Shown: positions 7,070-15,285, counted from the first letter of the stretch. The stretch is DNA of 64,000 nucleotides from Oscillospiraceae bacterium (GCA_025757685.1 CP107220.1:1881501-1945500); one strand, 5' to 3'. Notes: generated from the letters alone by a model not told the origin. Program-made: numbers and translations.

Positions 7070-8475
7070 ATGAAGAAAAAACCAAGGGTCAGCAGCTGCA
7101 AGAGCTGCTGTTCAACAAGCGCGAGAACGGCGTAGACTTTATGGACGACGCCGAGCTGGGCGTATGTGATGATTTTTGCGAGGGGTACAAGGACTTCCTC
7201 TATCACTGCAAAACCGAGCGAGAGGCCGCTGCCCAGGCACTGGACCAGGCGCGGGCTGCCGGGTTCCTGCCCTTTGACGAATTCGGCGACCAGCTGGAGC
7301 CGGGCGCCAAGGTGTACAAGATGAACCGGGGCAAGGCCATTATCCTGTGCGTGAAGGGCAAGCGCAGCATTAAGGACGGCGTGCGCATTGCAGCTGCCCA
7401 CATTGACTCTCCTCGCATTGACTTAAAGCAGCGCCCGGTGTACGAGGACAACGGGCTGGCGCTGTTTAAGACCCACTACTACGGCGGTATTAAAAAGTAC
7501 CAGTGGACCGCCATTCCCCTGTCCCTCCACGGCCGCATTTGCAAAAACGACGGCACCTATGTGGATGTGCGCCTGGGCGAGGAGCCGGGTGACCCCAAGT
7601 TCTGTATTACGGACATTCTGCCCCACCTGGCGCTGGAGCAGTACACCCGCAAGATCAACGAGCTGATCAAAGGGGAAGAGCTGAACATTGTCATCGGCTC
7701 CCGCCCCTTTAAGGACGACAAAGCCAGCGAAAAGGTGAAGCTCAATATTCTCAATTTGCTGTACGAGAAATACGGCATTGTGGAGCGGGATCTGCTGTCT
7801 GCCGAGCTGGAGCTGGTGCCGGCCTTTACCGTTGACGACCTGGGCTTTGACCGCTCCCTGATCGGCGGCTACGGCCACGACGACCGTGTGTGCGCCTATC
7901 CGGCCTTGCAGGCCATTCTCAGCGTCAGCGAGCCGCCGGAGTACACCTGCATTACCGTGCTGACGGATAAAGAGGAGACCGGCTCCGACGGCAACACCGG
8001 GCTGAACTCCAGCTATCTGAAATACTTTATTGAGGATTTGGCGCGGCTGGAGGGCTACGAGGGCCGCGATGTGCTGCGCAACTCCAAGTGCCTGAGCGCC
8101 GATGTAAACGCTGCCTTTGACCCCACTTGGTCCTCTGCCTTTGAGAAGAACAACGCCTCCTTTATCAACGAGGGCGTGGTGGTCACCAAGTTTACCGGCT
8201 CCCACGGCAAAAGCGGCACTTCCGACGCCAGCGCCGAGTATGTGAGCTTTGTCAAAAACTTGCTGGAGGAAAACGGCGTGCTGTGGCAAAGCGGCGAGCT
8301 GGGCAAGGTTGACGGTGGCGGCGGCGGCACCGTGGCTATGTATATTGCCAATTTGGATGTAGATGTAATTGATGTAGGCGTGCCGGTGCTCTCCATGCAC
8401 GCACCCTATGAGATCGTTTCCAAAATTGATGTATATATGGCGTACAAAGCCTTCACCACCTTCTTTACCAAATAA
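7066..8475 (+). CDS. M18 family aspartyl aminopeptidase
   Basis: This is a cytosolic zinc aminopeptidase of the M18 family, forming large tetrahedral complexes that trim acidic N-terminal residues. It has 469 residues, normal for the family. Metal and catalytic motifs visible are AAHIDSPR (first His and Asp), DKEETGSDGN (general base Glu-Glu), DVNAAFDP (Asp) and a late SMHAPYEI (His). The ATG overlaps the preceding gene's stop by four bases and has GGAGG upstream. A strong terminator follows. The adjacent genes give no specific pathway, so a general peptide-salvage role is inferred. Confidence 0.9.
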   Translation: MNEEKTKGQQLQELLFNKRENGVDFMDDAELGVCDDFCEGYKDFLYHCKTEREAAAQALDQARAAGFLPFDEFGDQLEPGAKVYKMNRGKAIILCVKGKRSIKDGVRIAAAHIDSPRIDLKQRPVYEDNGLALFKTHYYGGIKKYQWTAIPLSLHGRICKNDGTYVDVRLGEEPGDPKFCITDILPHLALEQYTRKINELIKGEELNIVIGSRPFKDDKASEKVKLNILNLLYEKYGIVERDLLSAELELVPAFTVDDLGFDRSLIGGYGHDDRVCAYPALQAILSVSEPPEYTCITVLTDKEETGSDGNTGLNSSYLKYFIEDLARLEGYEGRDVLRNSKCLSADVNAAFDPTWSSAFEKNNASFINEGVVVTKFTGSHGKSGTSDASAEYVSFVKNLLEENGVLWQSGELGKVDGGGGGTVAMYIANLDVDVIDVGVPVLSMHAPYEIVSKIDVYMAYKAFTTFFTK

Positions 8476-8491
8476 GAAACGCAAAAGAAAA

Positions 8492-8517
8492 ACCGACACT
8501 CCGCGTGTCGGTTTTTT
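8492..8517 (+). terminator. Terminator after the aminopeptidase gene
   Basis: Hairpin ACCGACAC/GTGTCGGT with a five-base loop and T6. Confidence 0.9.
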
Positions 8518-8532
8518 GTATATAAATCTATA

Positions 8533-8617
8533 CCTTTTTGCCTCCCTTTACAAGGGAGGCAAAAAGGTTTATCGTAGGGGCGGCAATCTGCCGTCCGCAG
8601 GCGCATACCTCCCTACG
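8533..8617. repeat. Dispersed repeat pair: CTCCC hairpin plus GTAGGGGCGG module
   Basis: A perfect 16-bp hairpin (CCTTTTTGCCTCCCTT, loop of three, 8533-8567) is followed by a CGTAGGGG...CCCTACG inverted repeat (8573-8617). The same modules recur near 33.2, 39.8, 57.8 and 60.3 kb. The sleB stop codon (8613-8615) is made by bases of this repeat. Confidence 0.75.
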
Positions 8618-9320
8618 AGCAAAACTTATGATTGCCGATCACCTTGATCACCGGTCGGGAGTGCATAAACTTGTCTGAGGTTTTGGACGCATTGAAATAA
8701 TACACCGCACCGCCGGAGGGGTCCCATCCGTTTAGGGCATCCGTGGCGGCGCGCTTGGCGCTGTCTGCCACCGGGGCGTACCAGTTGGAGTCGTTGACGC
8801 AGGAGAACGCCCCATTTTGGTACACCACGCCGCTGATGGAATTGGGGAAGGAGGGGTGCGCCACCCGATTCAGGATCACGGCGCCCACCGCCACCTGACC
8901 CTCATAGGATTCGCCCCGCGCCTCGGCGCTGATCACCTTGGCCAGCAGCTCCACATCTGCATCCGAATACCCGGTACTGTTGCCGCTGCTGCTACCACCC
9001 AGCCCCAGGTACAACAGGGTCTTTGGTCCGGCCACGCCGTCTGCGGTAATGCCGCAGTTCTTTTGAAACGCCTTCACCGCCGCCTTGGTGGCATTGCCGT
9101 AAATGCCGTCGGCAGCGCCGCTGTAATAGCCCAGCTCCTTGAGCTTCTTTTGCACACGGGTCACCTCCGCACCGGTGGAGCCCAGCTTGGAGAGCACCTG
9201 GCTGCTGGCAGCGGACTGCACCGCGTAGTACACCCCGCCGCCAATGCAAAGGGCACCGGCAGCCACCGCCAGCACCACAAACACCGTTAAGAAATTCCGC
9301 ACGGCCTTATAAATCGTCAT
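8613..9320 (-). CDS. sleB: SleB-type spore cortex-lytic / cell-wall hydrolase
   Basis: This muramyl hydrolase (lytic transglycosylase type) acts on cortex or wall peptidoglycan. The 235-residue chain has an N-terminal membrane anchor or uncleaved signal (11-35) and a peptidoglycan-binding domain (about 45-105, VQKKLKELGYYSGAADGIYG). The SleB/Hydrolase_2 catalytic domain (about 122-235) follows, with probable catalytic Glu133 in SAEARGESYEGQ. The ATG has AAAGGG upstream. A small membrane-protein gene lies 14 bases upstream on the same strand; YpeB, the usual SleB partner, is not here. It could be a vegetative SleB-like hydrolase rather than a germination enzyme. The reading frame ends inside a repeat. 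Confidence 0.85.
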   Translation of the reverse strand: MTIYKAVRNFLTVFVVLAVAAGALCIGGGVYYAVQSAASSQVLSKLGSTGAEVTRVQKKLKELGYYSGAADGIYGNATKAAVKAFQKNCGITADGVAGPKTLLYLGLGGSSSGNSTGYSDADVELLAKVISAEARGESYEGQVAVGAVILNRVAHPSFPNSISGVVYQNGAFSCVNDSNWYAPVADSAKRAATDALNGWDPSGGAVYYFNASKTSDKFMHSRPVIKVIGNHKFCS

Positions 9321-9334
9321 GAGAGATCACCCTT

Positions 9335-9601
9335 TCAACACAGTGTGTAGATCAAAAAGGACAGCGCCACCCCGGCCAGGGCACTGAGCAGACAACGCAG
9401 GGCAAAGTGCCACTTCTCTCGTCGGGAGCGGCGCACTCTGGGCGGCCGACCGGCGCGGGCAGCCAGGGAATGGGCCTCTCGCTCCAGCACAGCCCGGTCC
9501 TCTCGGGCGTACTGGGGTTTTACAAAAAACACGATTTTTTCAAAATACGGGTTTTCCGGATTGGTCACCTCAAGCACCTGTTTGCTGACGCCTTTGATCA
9601 T
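9335..9601 (-). CDS. Small membrane protein of unknown function upstream of sleB
   Basis: The 88-residue product has a polar N part (MIKGVSKQVLEVTNPENPYFE), a basic middle rich in Arg (PRVRRSRREKW, about 54-64) and one C-terminal membrane helix (about 66-88). The layout suggests a tail-anchored inner-membrane protein with its N part in the cytosol. The ATG follows AAAGGA. It ends 14 bases before the sleB ATG and probably shares its transcript. The N-terminal segment resembles short clostridial proteins of unknown function, but I do not recognise a named family. Confidence 0.7.
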   Translation of the reverse strand: MIKGVSKQVLEVTNPENPYFEKIVFFVKPQYAREDRAVLEREAHSLAARAGRPPRVRRSRREKWHFALRCLLSALAGVALSFLIYTLC

Positions 9602-10091
9602 GCTGTTCGTCCTTTCTGTTTGCTGATTTTAGTGTGTGGCAAAGATGCCGAAAATATACCGGAATTTTGTGAATTGTGAGCATAAAAAAAGCCTTGACAG
9701 CCCACGCGGCCACTACAATCAGTATATTGACCTTGCGCCCACAGATTGTGGAAAAGACGGTGGAAAATGTTGAAAATTTGGGCATTTTTCGCATAATATC
9801 GGGCATTTTTCCGGTTGAAAACTCAAAATCATAGGAGTTTTTAACCCTTTACACATAGTTTTCAACATTTTTGAGAAGAAATCCCACACCGCGAATTTTT
9901 GTGAAAATTGCTATTTTTTAGAAAATTTCATCTTTTCCTCTTGACAGAGAATAGAACGTCCGCACCGCCGTTTGTCAAGAAAAAATATGCACAAAATCGC
10001 CCTGAATTTTTTAGTAATGATGGATAAAAGGCAAAAGAAATAGAGACTGCCCAGCAGTCCCTTTTTTGTTTTATCCGATTGCTTTTCTGTT
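9602..10091. other. AT-rich gene-free spacer with DnaA-box-like and TTTTCAAC motifs
   Basis: No convincing reading frame is present. The stretch 9740-9900 is AT-rich and holds TGTGGAAAA (9747-9755, one mismatch from a reversed DnaA box), TGTTGAAAA (9768) and GTTTTCAACATTTTT (about 9858). The last motif is shared with the dnaA-dnaN spacer. It also holds CTTGACA...TGTCAAG arms (about 9940-9980). The minus-strand promoter of the sleB pair must lie in this region but is not clear. Confidence 0.4.
10022..10076. terminator. Extended palindromic terminator downstream of the metal ATPase
   Basis: GACTGC-cca-GCAGTC is flanked by AAAAG/CTTTT tracts and outer arms GGATAAAA and TTTTATCC. The T-tract is better on the + strand, but the minus-strand reading also ends in a U-rich run after the ATPase stop. 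Confidence 0.6.
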
Positions 10092-12098
10092 TTACTTTTT
10101 CTTCTTGCGGATATGCAGCACCCGCAGGGCATTCGCCACCGCCAGCAAACACACGCCCACATCGCCGAACACTGCCAGCCACATGGCATTCTCATCAAAA
10201 ATACCCACGGCGCAGCCAAGAATGATCAGCAGCTTAACCGCAATGGCAAAGATAATATTCTCCCGGGCAATGCCCACGGTCTTGCGGGCAACGGTCACGC
10301 CCACCGGCAGCTGGCTCAGGGAGTCGCCCTGGATCACCATATCTGACGCCTCAATGGCCACATCCGCTCCGGCGCCGCCCATGGCTACGCCCAGGTCCGC
10401 CGCTGCCAGCACCGGCGCGTCGTTAATACCGTCGCCGGCATACAGCACCGTGTGGCCCTGCTGCTGCAAGGCCTGCACCCGCTGCACCTTCTCCTCCGGC
10501 AGCAGCTTGGCATAGTAGCCGTCCAACCCGGCCTTGGCGGCAATATCCGCCGCAATGGACGCTCGGTCGCCGGTGAGCATAATGGCCTGCTTCATACCCA
10601 TATGGTGCAGCCGGTCAATGGCCTCCCGGCTGTCCGTTTTAATAATATCCGCAAACACAATGTCGCCCAGGAACTCCGTGTCCGTGCAGCAGTACACGGC
10701 GGTGCCTACCAGCTGCGTTTCTGTAAAGGGCACACCGATCTTTTGCATCAGCTTTTCATTCCCGGCATAGTAGCGCACGCCGTCCACCACCGCAGACACG
10801 CCCATACCGGCGTAGTTCTTGGCGTCCGTCACCACGCAGTCATCGGCAAACTGGCCAAAGGCCAGGCAAATGGACTTGGCAATGGGGTGGGTAGACAACC
10901 GCTCGCAGGCGGCAATAATCCGCAGCAGCTCCCGGTGGTTGTGCTTATCAATACAATGGCAGTGCACGCACTCGCACCGCACAAATTCAAACTTGCCGCT
11001 GGTGATGGTGCCGGTCTTGTCAAACACACCCACATCGCAGCGGGCCAGGGTCTCCAAATGATCGGCGCCCTTTACCAAAATACCCTCCCGGGAGCAGGTG
11101 CCCAGCCCACCGAAGAAGGACAGGGGAACGGAAATGACAATGGCGCAGGGACAGGACACCACCAGAGCCGACAACCCACGGTAGATCCACTCGTGCCAGT
11201 CGCCGCCGAAGAACAGGGGCGGGATCAGCACCAGCGCCAAGGCAATGCCGCACACAATGGGGGTGTAAATGCGGGCAAAGCGGGTGATGAATTTTTCCGT
11301 ATGGCTTTTGCTGTCCTGGGCGTGCTCCAGTGCCGCCAGCACCCGGGCCACCGCCGAATCTCCATAGGGCTTGTCTACCCGAATGGTCAGCGCGCCGTCA
11401 ATGGCTACGCTGCCGGCCAGCACCTCCATACCCGGGGCAACGGATACCGGGATGCTCTCGCCGGTAAGGGCGGCGGTGTCCACCTCCGCATTACCCTCCA
11501 GCACCGTACCGTCCAGGTGGATCTTCTCTCCCGGCTCCACCACAATGGTTTGGCCCGGCTGCACCGTCTCCGGCGCCGCCTCCGTCATACCGTCTTTTGC
11601 TTGTACCCGCACGGTGTCCGGCTTTTGCTCCAGCATACCTTTAATGGATCTGCGGCTCTTTTGCACCGCCAGGCTTTGCAAAAATTCGCCCACGGTATAA
11701 AGCAATACCACGGCGCAGCCCTCAGAATACTCCCCAATGGCAAAGGCGCCCAGAGACGCCACCGCCATCAGCAGATTTTCGTTAAATATGTTCTTGGCCA
11801 GCACACCCTCCACCGCCTCGCGCAAAATGGAGAAACCCACAAAAATATACGACAAGGCAAAGGCTGCCAGCTCAACATAATGCCACAGGGTGCTGCTCTC
11901 GCTGCCGGGGATCAGATGCTCCACCGCCGCGCCCAGCAAAAAGAAGAAAAGCCCCGGCACAAACTTGCGCAAAAAGGCCTTTTTGTCAATGTCTTCATGG
12001 GCGTGGTCGTGACCGCAGCCGCAGCCGTCGTCGTGGTGATGGTGGTTGTGTCCGCAGGCGCAATCCGTCCCGTGGGTATGCAATTCTTTTTCGCTCAT
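10092..12098 (-). CDS. Zinc/cadmium/lead-type P-type ATPase (P1B-2)
   Basis: This is an ATP-driven efflux pump for divalent soft metals in the cytoplasmic membrane. With ATG at 12098 it has 668 residues. A His/Cys-rich N tail (about 7-34) replaces the usual folded metal-binding domain. It keeps TGES (212-215), the membrane SCPC motif (315-318), the phosphorylation site DKTGT (360-364), STHP, and GDGINDAP near the hinge. A second Cys/His cluster (CECVHCHC) follows the phosphorylation site and could bind metal. This start follows GAGGAG and lies two bases past the ArsR stop; the longer frame overlaps that gene. It is controlled, by inference, by the adjacent ArsR sensor. SCPC plus the sensor's alpha-5 site favours Zn or Cd over Cu. 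Confidence 0.9.
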   Translation of the reverse strand: MSEKELHTHGTDCACGHNHHHHDDGCGCGHDHAHEDIDKKAFLRKFVPGLFFFLLGAAVEHLIPGSESSTLWHYVELAAFALSYIFVGFSILREAVEGVLAKNIFNENLLMAVASLGAFAIGEYSEGCAVVLLYTVGEFLQSLAVQKSRRSIKGMLEQKPDTVRVQAKDGMTEAAPETVQPGQTIVVEPGEKIHLDGTVLEGNAEVDTAALTGESIPVSVAPGMEVLAGSVAIDGALTIRVDKPYGDSAVARVLAALEHAQDSKSHTEKFITRFARIYTPIVCGIALALVLIPPLFFGGDWHEWIYRGLSALVVSCPCAIVISVPLSFFGGLGTCSREGILVKGADHLETLARCDVGVFDKTGTITSGKFEFVRCECVHCHCIDKHNHRELLRIIAACERLSTHPIAKSICLAFGQFADDCVVTDAKNYAGMGVSAVVDGVRYYAGNEKLMQKIGVPFTETQLVGTAVYCCTDTEFLGDIVFADIIKTDSREAIDRLHHMGMKQAIMLTGDRASIAADIAAKAGLDGYYAKLLPEEKVQRVQALQQQGHTVLYAGDGINDAPVLAAADLGVAMGGAGADVAIEASDMVIQGDSLSQLPVGVTVARKTVGIARENIIFAIAVKLLIILGCAVGIFDENAMWLAVFGDVGVCLLAVANALRVLHIRKKKK

Positions 12099-12099
12099 A

Positions 12100-12411
12100 T
12101 TACTCCTCAATATGCTCAATGGCGCAGTTAATAATGGTCTTTACATGGTCATCCGCCAGGGCATAGATCATATTCTTGCCCTCCCGGCGGTACTTGATCA
12201 GGTGGTTTTGCTTTAGAATACGCAGCTGGTGGGAGATGGCAGTCTGGCTCATCTCCAAATTGGCAGCAATATCCCCTACGCACAACTCCCGGTCAAACAG
12301 CAGCACCAAAATGCGAATGCGGGTGCTGTCTGCAAACAGCTTAAACAAATCGGCCACATCATAGGCCAATTCGTCCGACTGCTCCAAATTATTCGTCAAA
12401 TATGCATCCAT
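12100..12411 (-). CDS. ArsR/SmtB-family metal-sensing repressor (CzrA-like)
   Basis: This 103-residue winged-helix repressor is released from DNA by metal. The helix-turn-helix is CVGDIAANLEMSQTAISHQLRIL (about 44-66), and the alpha-3 Cys pair of Cd sensors is missing. The C-terminal helix carries Asp87, His89, His100 and Glu103 in a D-x-H...H-x2-E arrangement. This matches the alpha-5 interfacial zinc site of CzrA/SmtB, with Glu in place of the last His. Its stop overlaps the ribosome site of the P1B ATPase gene, so both are on one transcript and should form a metal-induced resistance unit. No clear 12-2-12 operator palindrome was found at its promoter. Confidence 0.9.
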   Translation of the reverse strand: MDAYLTNNLEQSDELAYDVADLFKLFADSTRIRILVLLFDRELCVGDIAANLEMSQTAISHQLRILKQNHLIKYRREGKNMIYALADDHVKTIINCAIEHIEE

Positions 12412-12451
12412 AACAGGCTCCTTCTCCGGCAGGTCCAGTATTTCTCCCTCG

Positions 12452-12480
12452 ATTTTATTTTATTTTACACCCATTGTCAA
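12452..12480 (-). promoter_or_regulatory. Promoter of the ArsR-ATPase operon
   Basis: On the minus strand TTGACA (12480-12475), a 17-base spacer and TAAAAT (12457-12452). It is back to back with the FMN riboswitch promoter: the arms TTGTCAA and TTGACAA (12474-12496) are a perfect inverted repeat nine bases apart that contains both -35 boxes. Confidence 0.7.
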
Positions 12481-12489
12481 CCCCGCCCC

Positions 12490-12517
12490 TTGACAAACGG
12501 CGGGGCTTGCATATAAT
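12490..12517 (+). promoter_or_regulatory. Promoter of the FMN riboswitch-ribU transcript
   Basis: TTGACA, 16-base spacer, TATAAT, placed 14 bases before the RFN element. Confidence 0.8.
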
Positions 12518-12530
12518 AATAGGTGACAAA

Positions 12531-12664
12531 TACTTTTCGGGGCAGGGTGCAAATCCCTACCGGCAGTGAGAGTCTGCGAACCCGGCAACGGGCCGAGCCT
12601 GTGGAATTCAGGCACCGACGGTGAGCAAGGTATTCCCTTGTAAGTCCGGATGAGAGGAAAGGTA
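12531..12664 (+). promoter_or_regulatory. FMN riboswitch (RFN element)
   Basis: The hallmark RFN segments appear in order: TCGGGGCAGGGTG, AAATCCCTACCGGCAGT, GAGTCTGCGA, a CCGGC-containing hairpin, GGCACCGACGGT, and AGTCCGGATGAGAGGAAAG. The closing P1 helix pairs TACTTT with AAAGGTA. It binds flavin mononucleotide. A terminator follows before ribU, so FMN should switch off riboflavin uptake by premature termination. Confidence 0.95.
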
Positions 12665-12707
12665 CGGCGCAGTGCTGCGCCGCCGTTGGTCTTGTCAAAC
12701 CAAATTG

Positions 12708-12740
12708 CCCCGGTACGCCATGTGCCGGGGTTTCTCTTTT
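12708..12740 (+). terminator. Expression-platform terminator of the FMN riboswitch
   Basis: Hairpin CCCCGGTAC/GTGCCGGGG followed by TTTCTCTTTT, 27 bases before the ribU ATG. Confidence 0.85.
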
Positions 12741-12766
12741 GCCCACGGTCAAAAGGAGTAAGAAAG

Positions 12767-13390
12767 ATGACCGCAAATTCAAAAACCACCAAATCCACCT
12801 CAAAAACCGGCGCCGCCCGGCGGCTTACCGGCATTGCCATGCTGTCTGCCGTTGCCTTTGCGCTGCAATTTTTGGAATTTCCCATTCCCATTATGCCCGC
12901 TTTTATTAAGCTGGACTTTTCCGACCTGCCGGAACTACTGGCGGCCTTTGCCTACGGTCCGCTGGCAGGCGTGGCGGTGGCAGGAATCAAAAATCTGATC
13001 CACCTGCCGCTGTCCTCCAGTATGTATGTGGGCGAGCTGTCCAACTTTCTGCTGGGGGCGGTTCTGTCCGTTGCCGCCGGCGCAATCTATAAAAAACACA
13101 AGACCAAGCGGGGCGCCCTGGCCGCCGCCGTGCTGTCTGCGGTGATTATGGGGCTCATCAGCGTGCCGGTCAATTACTGGATTATCTATCCGCTTTACTA
13201 CAATGTGCTGGGCTTTCCCCAGGCGGCGGTGCTGGATATGTACCAGGCCATTTTGCCCGCCACCAAGAGCATTTTGCAGGCGCTCTTTATCTTTAACCTG
13301 CCCTTTACCGTTGCCAAGGGGCTGCTGTGCGCTGCGCTTTGCGCCGGGATCTATAAACCCCTGTCGCCGCTGCTGCATGGTAGAAAATAA
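12767..13390 (+). CDS. ribU: Riboflavin ECF transporter S component RibU
   Basis: This is the membrane substrate-binding subunit for riboflavin, which docks onto a shared ECF module (EcfA, EcfA', EcfT; not in this window). The 207-residue product has a basic Ser/Thr/Lys-rich N tail, five to six hydrophobic helices, and the family motif FPIPIMPAFIKLDFSDLP (about 44-61). The ATG at 12767 follows AAAAGGAG; the longer frame runs back into the riboswitch and is not credible. Control by the upstream FMN riboswitch confirms the flavin substrate. Confidence 0.95.
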   Translation: MTANSKTTKSTSKTGAARRLTGIAMLSAVAFALQFLEFPIPIMPAFIKLDFSDLPELLAAFAYGPLAGVAVAGIKNLIHLPLSSSMYVGELSNFLLGAVLSVAAGAIYKKHKTKRGALAAAVLSAVIMGLISVPVNYWIIYPLYYNVLGFPQAAVLDMYQAILPATKSILQALFIFNLPFTVAKGLLCAALCAGIYKPLSPLLHGRK

Positions 13391-13403
13391 GAGGATTTCT
13401 AAC

Positions 13404-13607
13404 AATCCCTCCGCGTTCGCCGATGGCGAACCCACCACCTAACCGGTGCCCGTCCCCTCTGTCGCTGCGCGACATCTCCCCACACCGTGGGGAGTCACCC
13501 TTTACACAAGGGAGGCAAGCCCTATATAACTTAGCTCCCCTTATTTTTCATTAAGGGGAGCTGTCAGCGCAGCTGACTGAGGGGATAAAACAAAAAACGG
13601 AGGGATT
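13404..13607. repeat. MITE-like dispersed element, copy 2 (long form)
   Basis: A 204-bp unit begins AATCCCTCCG and ends CGGAGGGATT, perfect 10-bp terminal inverted repeats. Inside are the block CACCTAACCGGTGCCCGTCC through CTCCCCACACCGTGGGGAG, shared with 39.7, 48.2 and 54.9 kb, a CTCCCC/GGGGAG hairpin and GCTGTCAGCGCAGCTGACTG. It occupies most of the ribU-GT2 spacer. Confidence 0.8.
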
Positions 13608-13649
13608 TTTCCGCCACAAACGCCTAAAAAACAAAAAACTTCCCCCACC

Positions 13650-13677
13650 TTGACATTTCCCCCGGGCGTGTTATAAT
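13650..13677 (+). promoter_or_regulatory. Promoter of the GT2 gene
   Basis: TTGACA, 16 bases, TATAAT, 52 bases ahead of the ATG and just outside the repeat element. Confidence 0.75.
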
Positions 13678-13729
13678 GACTTCATTACCGGATACGATAC
13701 TATATCTGTTGTGAAAGAGAGGAATTTCC

Positions 13730-14662
13730 ATGCGCCTGTCGCTGATCGTACCCTGCTTTAACGAGCAGGACAATATTTTTCCCTTTGCCCGGGCGGTGGC
13801 CGAGGTATTTCCCGACCCGTCCGATTACGAGATCGTCTTTGTCAACGACGGCAGCAAGGACAAGACCCTGCAAAATCTAAAGGAACTGCACCGGCAAAGC
13901 CGGCAGAACATTCGGGTGGTCAGCTTCTCCCGCAACTTTGGCAAGGAGAGCGCCATTTACGCCGGGCTGCAACACTGCGACGGCGAGTATATCAGCTTGA
14001 TTGACGCAGACCTGCAACAGGATCCGGCCATCGTAAAGCAAATGACAGAAATTCTGGACGCAGAGCCGGACACGGACTGCGTGTGCGCCTTTCAGGAGAC
14101 CCGGCACGAGAACAAGCTGATGACCTCCGTGAAATCCGCTTTTTACAAAATGGCCACCAATATGAGCGAAGTGGATTTTGTGGACGGTGCTTCCGACTTT
14201 CGCACCTTCCGCCGCACCGTACGGGATGCGCTGCTGCAAATGCCGGAGTATTTCCGCTTTTCCAAGGGGCTGTTCAGCTGGGTGGGCTTTAACACCAAGT
14301 ACATTCCCTATGAAGCCAAAGAGCGGGCCAGCGGCACCACCAAATGGGGGTTCAAAAAGCTGCTGAAATACGGCTGGAACGGCATTTTGGCCTTCTCCAC
14401 CGCGCCGCTAAAGCTGGCAACGGTGTTGGGGCTGCTTTCCACTGCCTTTTCTATTATCTACTTTATCGTGACCCTCCTTCGCAAGGCTACGGAGCACATT
14501 GCGGTAGACGGCTTTACCCAGACGGTGATTCTGATCGTTTTCTTTGGCGGTATGCAGCTGTTTACCATCGGCATCATCGGCGAGTACCTGGCCAAGAATT
14601 ACATTGAGACCAAGCGCCGCCCGGTGTACCTGGCAAAAGAAATTCTCGATTACAAAAAATAA
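13730..14662 (+). CDS. Family 2 glycosyltransferase, membrane-anchored (GtrB/DPM1-like)
   Basis: The 310-residue enzyme probably transfers a sugar from a nucleotide donor to undecaprenyl phosphate on the cytosolic membrane face. The GT-A domain (about 1-225) opens with LSLIVPCFNEQDNI, holds VNDGSKDKT and the metal-binding DADLQQDP (about 89-96), and has a RASGTTKWGFKKL acceptor motif. Two membrane helices (about 230-255 and 263-290) match the bactoprenol glucosyltransferase layout. The ATG follows AGAGGAA. It stands alone between a repeat and an acquired GNAT gene, so the sugar and end product cannot be told. Confidence 0.85.
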   Translation: MRLSLIVPCFNEQDNIFPFARAVAEVFPDPSDYEIVFVNDGSKDKTLQNLKELHRQSRQNIRVVSFSRNFGKESAIYAGLQHCDGEYISLIDADLQQDPAIVKQMTEILDAEPDTDCVCAFQETRHENKLMTSVKSAFYKMATNMSEVDFVDGASDFRTFRRTVRDALLQMPEYFRFSKGLFSWVGFNTKYIPYEAKERASGTTKWGFKKLLKYGWNGILAFSTAPLKLATVLGLLSTAFSIIYFIVTLLRKATEHIAVDGFTQTVILIVFFGGMQLFTIGIIGEYLAKNYIETKRRPVYLAKEILDYKK

Positions 14663-14684
14663 TGACGAAACGAAAGAGAACGGG

Positions 14685-14719
14685 AAAAGGATACACTTCG
14701 TAAGGAGGCGTATCCTTTT
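14685..14719 (+). terminator. Terminator after the GT2 gene
   Basis: AAAAGGATAC and GTATCCTTTT arms separated by a 15-base loop, followed by AAATTTATTT. Confidence 0.65.
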
Positions 14720-14767
14720 AAATTTATTTAACCAGACAGAATATATGGCAGCTTGCCGAGAGTAGTG

Positions 14768-14797
14768 TTGATGCTAATTATGATTATGTGCTATACT
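14768..14797 (+). promoter_or_regulatory. Promoter of the GNAT gene
   Basis: TTGATG, 18 bases, TATACT within AT-rich DNA. Confidence 0.4.
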
Positions 14798-14835
14798 TAC
14801 AATACGATAAATGGGAATTTTTATAAGGGGAATAA

Positions 14836-15285
14836 ATGACTGAAATTTATTGTATGACCCAAATACATGAATATTGGAATGAAACTATTTGTTTGGCTGA
14901 AAAATGCTCGTGGAAAGCGGGCCCTTATTTGGCTCAAAAGATGAAAAGCAATGACTTTAATACATGGGAAAGAGTGTTTGTTGCTTGTGTAAATGGAAAA
15001 GTGGCAGGATTTTGCACATTGGCTGAAAAGGATGAGCTGCCAAAAGAATATCCGTTTACACCATTTATAGGATTTGTTTTTGTTGATGAACCATACCGTG
15101 GTAATAGACTATCGGAGTTAATGATTCGAAGCGCTATTTTATATGCTCGTGAGCTAGGATATGAAAAAGTATATATTCTGAGCGGAGAAATAGGGCTATA
15201 CGAAAAATATGGTTTTGAAAAGTTGGGTGATTATAAAACAATATTTGGCTCAATTGATCAGCTATTTGTTAAGTCAACAATATGA
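14836..15285 (+). CDS. GNAT family N-acetyltransferase, AT-rich
   Basis: The 149-residue acetyl-CoA-dependent transferase has a GNAT core: VACVNGKVAGFCTLAEK, the central strand FIGFVFVDEPYRGNRLSELM (acetyl-CoA loop R-G-N-R-L, about 95-105), and a LYEKYGFEKLG tail. The acceptor is unknown; similar small proteins are often annotated as general GNATs. The ATG follows AGGGGAATAA. Base and codon use differ sharply from the neighbours: third positions are mostly A or T (TTA, ATA, GAA), while flanking genes use G or C. This suggests recent horizontal gain. The hairpin and repeat that follow are intact. Confidence 0.85.
   Translation: MTEIYCMTQIHEYWNETICLAEKCSWKAGPYLAQKMKSNDFNTWERVFVACVNGKVAGFCTLAEKDELPKEYPFTPFIGFVFVDEPYRGNRLSELMIRSAILYARELGYEKVYILSGEIGLYEKYGFEKLGDYKTIFGSIDQLFVKSTI

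Noticed and set aside
10452..12131. 559-codon open frame antisense to the metal ATPase
   Set aside because: It is a shadow of the GC-rich coding strand: His/Gly/Gln-rich product, no domain, and the opposite frame is a clear P-type ATPase. The same applies to long antisense frames over gyrA, serS, adhE and glyQS.
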